NCBI GenBank assembly: GCA_902796775.1
Contig: CADBQK010000465.1
Span: 1 to 7,763, forward strand
Direction of reading: 5' to 3'
Length of the DNA: 7,763 bases
Origin: an uncultured Lachnospiraceae bacterium
GTDB taxonomy: Bacteria > Bacillota_A > Clostridia > Lachnospirales > Lachnospiraceae
This document shows, one piece after another, positions 1 through 6,334 of this stretch (the first letter of the stretch is position 1; the number at the start of each line of letters is the position of its first letter). Both the position numbers and the translations under genes were made by a program. Below the pieces are notes generated by a model. That model was not told where the DNA came from. It ran no database searches and saw only the letters and a list, made by a program, of their open reading frames with translations.

Positions 1-153
1 GGTACCATGAAATACATGGATGTCACTGCCGCAAACGCCTATTTTTTTGATTTTTACCAGCACCTGGTCCGGTCCCGGCTGAGGTACAGGTACCTGTCGG
101 AAGCTGATTTTTTTGGGTTCTGTCATTACTTGCTGTATCATAGTATCTTTCAT
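1..153 (-). CDS. Zinc-dependent medium-chain alcohol/polyol dehydrogenase, N-terminal fragment (cut by window edge)
   Basis: The frame is open from the start codon at 153-151 to the window edge and encodes 51 residues. The GroES-like N-terminal fold of the zinc alcohol dehydrogenase (MDR) superfamily is recognisable: an EPKKISFRQVPVPQPGPDQVLVK-type strand pair (residues 12-34), then GVCGSDIH (residues 39-46), in which Cys41 is the expected first ligand of the catalytic zinc and Asp44/His46 follow the usual pattern of sorbitol/xylitol/threonine dehydrogenase relatives. GGAGG at 159-163 is 5 nt from the ATG at 153, which decides this start; ATGs at 156, 141 and 126 are in frame but worse placed. 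The gene follows the 242-820 gene after 88 nt with no terminator, so it probably belongs to the same unit. Family members oxidise polyols or secondary alcohols with NAD(P). The family call is secure; the substrate is unknown because the rest lies outside the window. Confidence 0.85.
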   Translation of the reverse strand, partial: MKDTMIQQVMTEPKKISFRQVPVPQPGPDQVLVKIKKIGVCGSDIHVFHGT

Positions 154-241
154 CATATCCTCCATAGAAAGCAGTTTGTCCGCAAAGAGCGGTATATCCG
201 CAAAAACACTTCTGGCTGTATACTGTGACCAGATTACTGTT

Positions 242-820
242 TTATCGATAATATTCCCGGCAGTCAGGCTCCTGCTCACACATCTCGTCGTAAAAGGCGC
301 TGCACCAAAGGTCCATCTCTTCTTCCATGCCGGCATACTCTGCCAAACCTCTAGTCATTACCCAGAATTCGTGCCCCAGTTTTTTCTGTCTGCTCTCTTC
401 AGTTGCCTTTTTCAGTCCGAAGAGTGTTTTGCCATAATTGGGACCTTTGCATGTCATCAGATAGCGCGAAGCAGTATTCCTGAATTCGCGGTATAAGATC
501 ATCTTTTCATCTTCTGTAAGTTTTTCCGGATGATCCAGATGAAGCTCTCTGGCAGCGCTTTGCATTTCTTTTTTCAGGGATCCCGGGAAAAAGCCTCTTC
601 TGCCGTAGAGACCCGGAAAGTAAACGCATTTGAAAAGCCAGAGATCCCGTGTTTCATTTGGATGTCTGGGATCCGTATAGCGCTCCCGGTACAGCTGTCT
701 GCGGAAATCATCTGCAGGATTCCCCTCTGCAGCGAACTCATCCAGCAGCTTTTTCCTCTCTGCCGGATCCAGCGTCAGATAGTAGCTCTCCCATTTGCTG
801 TCCCTGTCATTCATATACAT
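242..820 (-). CDS. Uncharacterised ~192-aa protein, translationally coupled to the kinase
   Basis: I cannot assign a function. The product is a charged, soluble-looking protein of about 192 residues with no signal peptide, no membrane segment and no familiar catalytic motif. It is rich in Glu, Lys, Arg and aromatics. Visible features are a DLWLFKCVYFPGLYGRRGFFPG stretch rich in aromatics and glycine (about residues 60-80), a predicted helical middle, and a Cys/Glu/Tyr-rich C-terminus. It resembles small uncharacterised proteins of Lachnospiraceae; I think of DUF6553, but this is from memory and unverified. The start overlaps the kinase stop as TGATG (shared A at 820). A GTG at 823 and an ATG at 814 are alternatives; GGTGA at 821-825 sits 6 nt upstream of the 814 ATG (with the usual few-base tolerance), so the start is uncertain by a few codons. 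The coupling implies production alongside the kinase, possibly as an accessory or regulatory partner. Confidence 0.8.
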   Translation of the reverse strand: MYMNDRDSKWESYYLTLDPAERKKLLDEFAAEGNPADDFRRQLYRERYTDPRHPNETRDLWLFKCVYFPGLYGRRGFFPGSLKKEMQSAARELHLDHPEKLTEDEKMILYREFRNTASRYLMTCKGPNYGKTLFGLKKATEESRQKKLGHEFWVMTRGLAEYAGMEEEMDLWCSAFYDEMCEQEPDCREYYR

Positions 821-2415
821 CACCAGTCAATAGCATCAATTGCTGCTGTCTCAATAGAAAGGCCTGCCTTATAGCGCCTGGTAAATGTTTCAAATCCTTC
901 AACCTCTGCCGGATCCGGATCGATTGCGTCCCCGGTCAGTTTGGCAAAAATCCTGTTCTCAAGATAATCTTCAAGCTTGCCGTCTTTTTTGCCATCCGCA
1001 AGGTATGCAGCCAGCAGAGCGATGCCCCATGCACCGCCTTCCGAAGCAGTCGCCATTACCGTAACAGGAGTATCTACTGCAGCAGCAAGATATCTCTGTG
1101 CAACACCCGGTGTCTTAAAGAGTCCTCCGTGACCCATAATGCGGTCCAGCTTGACACCCTCTTCTTTCAGAAGAATATCCATTCCAAGCTTGACAGCTCC
1201 AAGTGAAGTATAGAGATTCACCTTCATAAAATTGGCAAGGTTGAACTTGCTGTTTGCAGTCCTTGCAAACAAAGGCCTTCCCTCATTGATAAATGTAATA
1301 TTCTCGCCGGAATAATAGCCATAGGCCAGAAGACCGCCGCAATCAGCATCTCCGCTCAGCGAGTGTTTATACAGTTTCCCGAAAAGCTCGCCCATATCTG
1401 CCTGGATCCCCATCAGCGTACAGAACTCCTGGAACATCCCTACCCAGGCATTCAGGTCGGAAGTCCCGTTGTTTGCATGAGACATTGCACAGGGGAAACC
1501 GGAAGGTGTAGTCACCATATCAATTTCACGATGAAGCTTTGAAAGCTGCTTTTCCAGAACAACCATTGCAAAGGTACTTGTCCCCGCAGAGAGATTGCCG
1601 GTTCTCGGAGCAACGGAATTGGTTGCTGTCATACCTGTTCCAGCGTCTCCCTCCGGAGGACACAGAGGAATACCGGATTGAAGGGTTCCTGTCTCATCAA
1701 TCAGGGCTGCTCCTTCTTCGGTCAGGTGTCCTGCATCCTCACCGGCTACAAGAACTTTCGGGAAAACATCTCTCAGCTTCAGTTCGTAACCTGCTTTGCT
1801 GACAAGTTCGTCAAATTTCCGGACCATATCTTCATTATAGTCCAGTTTTTCAGAATCGATCGGGAACATACCGGCTGCATCACCGATACCGATTACCTTT
1901 TTCCCGGTCAGTTTATAGTGCATATAAGCTGCAAGCGTAAAAACAGAAGCCACCTGCGCTACATGCTCCTCTTTATCAAGTATCCTCTGATATAAATGAG
2001 CTGCCGACCACCTAAGCGGAATGTTATAGTCAAACAATTCTGTCAGGATATCTGCAGCAGCTGTTGTGTTTGTATTTCTCCAGGTCTGGAAAGGAGCGAC
2101 CTGTCTGTCCTCTTTATCAAGGGCTATATATCCATGCATCATGGCACTTACCCCGATCGCTCCGAATAAGGAGGGGGTTACCCCGTATTTTTCCTCTACA
2201 TCATGGCGCAGCTTCGCATAGCAGCCGCGCAGACCTTTATCAACATCTGCCAGATCATAGGTCCAGATTTCATTGACAAAGGAATTCTCCCATTCATATT
2301 CGCCAGTAGCCAGCACATTTCCGTCATAATCAATAAGAACGCCTTTAATTCTGGTAGATCCGAACTCGATCCCTAAAGCTGTTTTTCCGCTTTCGATCAA
2401 TTCCCTTGTATTCAT
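820..2415 (-). CDS. FGGY-family carbohydrate kinase (ribulokinase/xylulokinase-like), 531 aa
   Basis: A cytoplasmic ATP-dependent sugar kinase of the FGGY family. The N-terminal phosphate-binding segment GIEFGSTRIKGVLID spans residues 15-29; SAMMHGY (90-96) and TWRNTNT (111-117) occupy the sugar-contacting region, the latter where xylulokinases usually carry a W-x-D-x-R pattern. GDAGTG (256-261) supplies the probable catalytic base Asp257, SAGTS (276-280) is the second phosphate loop, and GHGGLFKTPG with EGGAWGIALLAAY (428-471) form the adenosine site. At 531 residues it is somewhat longer than typical XylB proteins (about 480-510). From memory, this GIEFGSTRIK type matches a Firmicute branch often labelled xylulokinase but including AraK-type L-ribulokinases; that assignment needs a tree. 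The ribosome site AAGGGAG (2421-2427) is 5 nt from the ATG. An intrinsic terminator lies directly upstream, and the stop overlaps the next gene. Likely role: phosphorylating a ketose made by the cluster's dehydrogenases. Confidence 0.93.
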   Translation of the reverse strand: MNTRELIESGKTALGIEFGSTRIKGVLIDYDGNVLATGEYEWENSFVNEIWTYDLADVDKGLRGCYAKLRHDVEEKYGVTPSLFGAIGVSAMMHGYIALDKEDRQVAPFQTWRNTNTTAAADILTELFDYNIPLRWSAAHLYQRILDKEEHVAQVASVFTLAAYMHYKLTGKKVIGIGDAAGMFPIDSEKLDYNEDMVRKFDELVSKAGYELKLRDVFPKVLVAGEDAGHLTEEGAALIDETGTLQSGIPLCPPEGDAGTGMTATNSVAPRTGNLSAGTSTFAMVVLEKQLSKLHREIDMVTTPSGFPCAMSHANNGTSDLNAWVGMFQEFCTLMGIQADMGELFGKLYKHSLSGDADCGGLLAYGYYSGENITFINEGRPLFARTANSKFNLANFMKVNLYTSLGAVKLGMDILLKEEGVKLDRIMGHGGLFKTPGVAQRYLAAAVDTPVTVMATASEGGAWGIALLAAYLADGKKDGKLEDYLENRIFAKLTGDAIDPDPAEVEGFETFTRRYKAGLSIETAAIDAIDW

Positions 2416-2427
2416 GATTTCTCCCTT

Positions 2428-2456
2428 AAAAAAAGGGGAAGGACGGTTCCCCTTTT
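2428..2456 (-). terminator. Intrinsic terminator / candidate attenuator immediately before the kinase gene
   Basis: In the minus-strand transcript, AAAAGGGGAA (2456-2447) and TTCCCCTTTT (2440-2431) form a perfect 10-bp stem around a 6-nt CCGTCC loop, and the run of T continues to 2428, giving U7 after the C4 block. This is a standard intrinsic terminator shape read toward the kinase. It ends 12 nt before the kinase ATG and abuts its ribosome site (2421-2427). Transcription from the permease or from any leader promoter must pass it, so it should either reduce kinase expression or act as a regulated attenuator. On the + strand it lacks a U-tract. Confidence 0.8.
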
Positions 2457-2491
2457 CTGTTATCTGAGAATGAGGAGTAAAATGATTGAAA

Positions 2492-2560
2492 AAGATCTTT
2501 TATCAGCCTCACTGCATACACCGTCCTGCATGCCTGCAAATCTATAAGATCTTTTATCAG
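2492..2560 (-). repeat. Pair of 15-bp direct repeats flanking the kinase leader
   Basis: CTGATAAAAGATCTT (minus-strand reading) occurs exactly at 2546-2560, starting 1 nt before the permease TGA stop, and again at 2492-2506, 54 bp apart. The core AAGATCTT is palindromic, so the two copies can also pair with each other in RNA: AAAAGATCTT at 2546-2555 with AAGATCTTTT at 2490-2499, a 10-bp helix. That helix would enclose a small GCAT/ATGC hairpin (2530-2533 with 2514-2517) whose loop holds AGGACGGT. It may be a protein site, an RNA structure element, or a small duplication of the permease 3' end. Confidence 0.6.
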
Positions 2561-3510
2561 GAAGCCTGGCGCTTCTTTGACAGACAGTCGATACCGACTG
2601 CGATTGCAAGAACGATACCCTTTACGACCATCTGTGTGTACTCACTGACATCCATAAGGATCATGCCGTTGGTCAGACAGCCGATGATCAGAACGCCTGC
2701 TACAACACCTGACATACGGCCGACACCGCCGTTAACGGAAACACCGCCCAGAACGACGCAGGTGATGACGTCGAATTCCAGTCCCTTACCGACAGTACTC
2801 TGTGCGGAATTTGATCTGGACAGAAGGACGATGCCTGCAAGACCGGCAAAGAAACCGGAGAGCGCGTAGATCAGGTATTTCACGCGGTTCACGCGGATAC
2901 CGGACAGCTCAGCTGCTTCTTCATTTCCGCCGATTGCATAGAAGTAACGTCCAAAGAAGGACTTATTCAGAATAAAACTTCCGACTGCAAAGCAGATGAT
3001 CATGATGATCGTACATACCGGAACGATTCCAACAGACCAGCGGCCGAAAAGACCAAAGCCCTCGGGAAGACCGGAGATCGGACGTCCGCCGGAGATCAGG
3101 TAGGCGACACCTTCAAAGATCGTCTGTGAAGCGAAAGTGGCAATCAGAGCCGGAATACCGATAGTAGCAACCATGCTGCCATTCAGCACACCGATCAGAG
3201 TGGCAACGATCAGAGAAGCAATGATCGCCAGCCACATGTTAACACCGGAATTAACCATCAGGTAGGCACACACAACGTTTACCAGTGTGATAATGGAACC
3301 GATGGAAAGATCGATACCGGCGATCAGGATTACGAATGTCATACCGATCGACGCGATACCATAGTAAGAAACCTGTCTGGAAATATTGACAATATTTCCG
3401 CTGGTCAGAAACGCACCACTGCTGGCTGCACCAAAGATGATGACCTCAATGATAAAGACCAGCCAGATCGCATTGGATTTAATAAAATTATTTCCGCCAA
3501 GTGCCTTCAT
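2557..3510 (-). CDS. ABC sugar transporter permease, RbsC-like (CUT2 family), 317 aa
   Basis: An integral inner-membrane permease of the BPD_transp_2 (RbsC/XylH/AraH) family, which forms a homodimer channel for monosaccharide or polyol import. The sequence is hydrophobic throughout, with roughly eight to ten membrane segments, starting at about residues 14-34. Family hallmarks are AGIDLSIGS (64-72), the GIPALIATFAS region (118-128), the cytoplasmic loop GGNEEAAELSGI (194-205) that contacts the ATPase, and VLGGVSVNGGVGRMSG (253-268). Length is normal for the family, and one permease gene is enough because it dimerises. Its ATG overlaps the ATPase stop (TAATG, shared A at 3510), and the ribosome site AAGGAGGT lies inside the ATPase 3' end, so translation is probably coupled. 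Its stop lies in one copy of a direct repeat. The substrate is not predictable from the permease. Confidence 0.96.
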   Translation of the reverse strand: MKALGGNNFIKSNAIWLVFIIEVIIFGAASSGAFLTSGNIVNISRQVSYYGIASIGMTFVILIAGIDLSIGSIITLVNVVCAYLMVNSGVNMWLAIIASLIVATLIGVLNGSMVATIGIPALIATFASQTIFEGVAYLISGGRPISGLPEGFGLFGRWSVGIVPVCTIIMIICFAVGSFILNKSFFGRYFYAIGGNEEAAELSGIRVNRVKYLIYALSGFFAGLAGIVLLSRSNSAQSTVGKGLEFDVITCVVLGGVSVNGGVGRMSGVVAGVLIIGCLTNGMILMDVSEYTQMVVKGIVLAIAVGIDCLSKKRQAS

Positions 3511-5030
3511 TATGAAACCTCCTTCTGATCTACCTGATCTACGACTGCAGAAGCATATGCCATGATCTTATCGGCATTGAACTCTTCTTTCTGCAGCTCA
3601 CCTGTCATTTTTCCCTCTGCAAGAACAATGATCCGATCTGACATACCGATCAGCTCTTCCATTTCAGAGGAAATCATCAGAACACTTCTGCCGGACTCTA
3701 CCAGATCATTGATCAGCTTGTAGATTTCATACTTTGCACCAACATCGATACCACGCGTCGGTTCGTCAAAGATGATCAGCTGCGAGTCGGCTGCCAGCCA
3801 TTTGCCAAGGATAACCTTCTGCTGGTTTCCGCCGGAAAGGTTTTTCACCAGCTGATTGACCGTCGGGCACTTGATCTGGATCTCTTCACGATATTTCTCT
3901 GCAGTTTTCTTTTCAATAGGGGAATTGATCACACTCAGTTTCGAGATCCGTTCATAGATCGGCATATTGATATTGTTCTTGATCGAAACGCCAAGCAGAG
4001 CACCATGACGTTTTCTGTCTTCAGGAACTAGAGCGATTCCATAATCAATAGCTTCACGGGGAGATTTTGGATTGATCTCCTTTCCATTCAGGAAGATCTG
4101 TCCGGAAGTCTTCTGCTTTGCACCGAAGATCAATTCGGCCAGCTCCGTACGTCCGGCACCGACAAGCCCGCCAAGTCCAAGGACTTCGCCGGCATGGATC
4201 TTCAGGTTCATATCCTCATCGCCGTTTCCGTAGAGGTTTTTGACCTCCAGGACAACCTTATCTTTATCGATGCAGGGCTTTCTGTCAGGGAATTTCTGGG
4301 TCATCTCACGTCCGACCATCAACTGGATCAGCTCGTCTACAGTTGCTTCCGGAGTAATCAGGGTGGTTACATATTCGCCATCACGGATAACCTCGATTCT
4401 GTCGCTGAGACGGAAGATCTCCTCCAGCCTGTGTGAGATATAAATGATCGAAACTCCTTTTTCGCGCAGAAGCTCTACCACCTTAAACATGTTTTCAACT
4501 TCGTTTGTAGTCAGAGGTGCACTGGGCTCATCCATGATCAGAACCTGCGCATTCTGCTGGATTGCTTTCGCAATCTCGATCATTTGCTGATAACCTACTG
4601 AAAGGTTTTTTACAAGCTCACGGGGGTTGATCTTAATCTGCAGCTGGTCAAAAGCCTTTGCAGCTTCTTCTTCCATAGCTTTTCTGTCGATTATGATACC
4701 ATTGCGGATCGGACGCCCGAGGAACAGGTTCTCTGCTGCAGATAATTCTCCAACATTATTAAACTCCTGATAGATGATCGCGATGCCGTTTTCAGCGGCA
4801 AGCTGAGGCGTCATCCTGTCAAATTCTTTTCCGTTTACTTTGATCTTGCCGGAAGTAGGTACTACAGCTCCGGAACAGCACTTGATCAGTGTGGACTTTC
4901 CGGCACCATTTTCGCCGATCAGTCCAAGGACCTCACCTCTTCTGAGCTGCAGCGTAACATCCTTCAGAGCGACAACGCCAGGATATTCTTTTCTAATATG
5001 TTCCAGTTCCAGAACATAATCCTCACTCAT
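3510..5030 (-). CDS. ABC sugar transporter ATPase, RbsA-like tandem-domain protein, 506 aa
   Basis: The energy-coupling subunit of a CUT2 importer, peripheral on the cytoplasmic face of the membrane. It contains two ABC domains in one chain. The N-terminal domain is canonical: Walker A GENGAGKST (39-47), signature LSVGYQQ (143-149), Walker B LIMDEPS (164-170) with Glu168, and H-loop His200. The C-terminal domain has a degenerate Walker A, GLVGAGRTE (288-296), with Arg294 replacing the usual Lys; signature LSGGNQQK (398-405); Walker B LIIFDEPTRG (418-427); and SSEMEE where the H-loop His would be. This one-active, one-degenerate arrangement is usual for RbsA, XylG and MglA, so it is not damage. 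Start ATG 5030-5028 is preceded by a GGAGGGAG ribosome site. It follows the binding-protein gene after 80 nt containing a hairpin, and overlaps the permease by one base. Confidence 0.97.
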   Translation of the reverse strand: MSEDYVLELEHIRKEYPGVVALKDVTLQLRRGEVLGLIGENGAGKSTLIKCCSGAVVPTSGKIKVNGKEFDRMTPQLAAENGIAIIYQEFNNVGELSAAENLFLGRPIRNGIIIDRKAMEEEAAKAFDQLQIKINPRELVKNLSVGYQQMIEIAKAIQQNAQVLIMDEPSAPLTTNEVENMFKVVELLREKGVSIIYISHRLEEIFRLSDRIEVIRDGEYVTTLITPEATVDELIQLMVGREMTQKFPDRKPCIDKDKVVLEVKNLYGNGDEDMNLKIHAGEVLGLGGLVGAGRTELAELIFGAKQKTSGQIFLNGKEINPKSPREAIDYGIALVPEDRKRHGALLGVSIKNNINMPIYERISKLSVINSPIEKKTAEKYREEIQIKCPTVNQLVKNLSGGNQQKVILGKWLAADSQLIIFDEPTRGIDVGAKYEIYKLINDLVESGRSVLMISSEMEELIGMSDRIIVLAEGKMTGELQKEEFNADKIMAYASAVVDQVDQKEVS

Positions 5031-5062
5031 ACTCTCCCTCCTGTCTCTTGATTTTTTTGAAT

Positions 5063-5088
5063 ATCCCCGTCCTCGAAAGGACGGGGAT
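5063..5088 (-). other. Intercistronic stem-loop with UUCG loop after the binding-protein gene
   Basis: ATCCCCGTCC and GGACGGGGAT form a perfect 10-bp inverted repeat, extended by one U-A pair to 11 bp. In the minus-strand transcript the remaining loop is UUCG. It begins 22 nt after the lipoprotein stop codon. It is followed by an A-rich, not U-rich, sequence in the direction of transcription (and by no T-tract on the + strand), so it does not fit an intrinsic terminator. Such hairpins between a binding-protein gene and its transporter genes commonly protect the upstream mRNA from 3' decay, giving more binding protein than membrane components. That role is inferred here. Confidence 0.7.
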
Positions 5089-5110
5089 CTGTAAGGAACG
5101 AGGGTATGAT

Positions 5111-6223
5111 TTATTTCATACCAGCACTGATATCAGCCACGTTCTCTGCTGTAATCGGAGCAACACCACGGAATACATTCTGAGACTCAAGAGAGTCGCT
5201 GAGGATGAATGCAAACATAGCTGCACAGGAAGCTGCGGTATCTTCATCGGAACCTTCAAAGCCGATGATGCCCTTAGCGGGATAATTTTCGCTTTCGAGC
5301 TGCTCAAGCTGCTGCTTGGTTACGTCAGTAGTGAAAACGCCCATATCCTCAGGGATATTTCCGCCGGTAGCAATCTGAAGAGCCTCGTCAGCACCGATCA
5401 TAGCGCCAGCGCCGATACCGGTAACGACCTTGCAGTCAGGATGTTTCTGAAGAATGGTCTCCATAGCGGTCTGTGCTGCATTAGCATCGATAGCTGCCTG
5501 ATTTGCAACGACCTCATACTTACCGTCGGCAATGTTAGCCATACCCTGCATGATACCCTCTTCACGCTCAAGAAGAATGGTGGTCTGCGGATAACCGATA
5601 ACGGTAACCTTAGCCTTGTTGTCTTCGCTGTAGTGCTCGTTGATAAATGCACCGGCCAGCTCGCCGATTGCAATACCAAGATTGGTATTGTTCAGGATCC
5701 AGTTGCCGTCGGTGTTAGTCATCGGGTCATCCCAGCACATAACTTTGATACCTGCATCCCTTGCTTCCTTGGCTACATCTTCTACAGCTGCAGCATCTGA
5801 AGGATGGATCATGATCAGGTCACATTTGGAAGAGATAAAGTTCTCTACCTGGCCGATCTGGGTTGCGGAGCTGTCATCACAGGCAACGATGGTTACGCTT
5901 GCGCCGTTTGCAGTGAGGTTCTCCTCAAGAGCGGTCATAACGCCTGCCCAGTAAGCATTCTGCAGAGACTGAATGGTGATACCAATCTTCTTTCCGTTCA
6001 GTACGGAAAGGTCTGCCTTTGCATAGAACTCGGGGCTGGCCTGGATGCCTTCCGTTGCGGCGGTACCGCCCTCTTCCGGTGCAGCGCTCTCTCCTTCAGA
6101 AGCAGCCTCAGTCTCAGCGGGTGCAGCTGCTGAAGATGCGGTGTTTCCGGAACCACCGCAGCCTGCCAGCATGCTTACAGCCAGGATGCCTGCACAAACA
6201 AGTGCAACTAAACGTTTTTTCAT
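5111..6223 (-). CDS. Sugar-binding lipoprotein of the ABC importer (periplasmic-binding-protein type 1, RbsB-like), 370 aa
   Basis: The extracellular substrate receptor of the importer. The N-terminus has a Lys/Arg start, a hydrophobic core and a lipobox LAGC (19-22), so Cys22 should be lipidated and anchor the protein to the membrane. A low-complexity Ala/Ser/Glu/Gly linker follows (about 23-62). The binding domain starts near residue 72 with GKKIGITIQSLQNAYWAGV, typical of the Peripla_BP_4 class, then DLIMIHPSDAAAV (134-146), VMCWDDP (161-167) around the expected ligand Asp, and GIGAGAMIGADEAL (269-282). The ATG at 6223 is chosen because AAAGGAGA (6231-6238) lies 7 nt upstream. The frame can be extended to a TTG at 6241, but that would put the ribosome site inside the gene. 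The relatives bind pentoses, hexoses, polyols or autoinducer-2; this one's ligand is unknown. Confidence 0.96.
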   Translation of the reverse strand: MKKRLVALVCAGILAVSMLAGCGGSGNTASSAAAPAETEAASEGESAAPEEGGTAATEGIQASPEFYAKADLSVLNGKKIGITIQSLQNAYWAGVMTALEENLTANGASVTIVACDDSSATQIGQVENFISSKCDLIMIHPSDAAAVEDVAKEARDAGIKVMCWDDPMTNTDGNWILNNTNLGIAIGELAGAFINEHYSEDNKAKVTVIGYPQTTILLEREEGIMQGMANIADGKYEVVANQAAIDANAAQTAMETILQKHPDCKVVTGIGAGAMIGADEALQIATGGNIPEDMGVFTTDVTKQQLEQLESENYPAKGIIGFEGSDEDTAASCAAMFAFILSDSLESQNVFRGVAPITAENVADISAGMK

Positions 6224-6230
6224 AGTTTCT

Positions 6231-6238
6231 TCTCCTTT
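6231..6238 (-). promoter_or_regulatory. Ribosome binding site that fixes the lipoprotein start
   Basis: AAAGGAGA in the minus strand, 7 nt before the ATG at 6223. The alternative upstream TTG (6241-6239) directly abuts this site and has no ribosome site of its own, and the signal peptide begins naturally with MKKR at the ATG. Confidence 0.88.
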
Positions 6239-6334
6239 CAAATTTGAATGGTTGTTATTTGTAAACGCCTCTATAGAAAAGCGGTCGTTTCTTTGGTAAG
6301 ATTCTTCTCAAGCTAAAAGATTAGAACGAAAAGA

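Noticed and set aside
86..97. 12-bp palindrome ACAGGTACCTGT
   Set aside because: It lies inside the dehydrogenase coding region and is explained by the repeated Val-Pro codons.
179..204. TTTGCGGA direct repeat (period 18) with a 4-bp GCGG/CCGC hairpin upstream of the zinc dehydrogenase
   Set aside because: It is too short and weak to support a regulatory or terminator call; there is no T-tract.
288..296. Degenerate second Walker A (Arg for Lys), protein numbering within the ATPase at 3510-5030
   Set aside because: It is normal for RbsA-type tandem ATPases, in which one site is catalytically weak; not a sign of decay.
7..496. Overlapping + strand frames at the left end
   Set aside because: They are antisense to the zinc dehydrogenase start and the 242-820 gene, which have better coding evidence.
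5048..5800. 250-codon open frame on the + strand opposite the lipoprotein gene
   Set aside because: It lies antisense to a clearly real gene, has no ribosome site or recognisable domain, and is explained as a shadow of the biased codon use on the other strand.
6242..6334. Possible terminator or extra promoter between the SDR and lipoprotein genes
   Set aside because: A 7-bp bulged stem (AAACG-A-CC/GGCGTTT) and a TATAGA hexamer are present, but there is no U-tract and no -35 partner.
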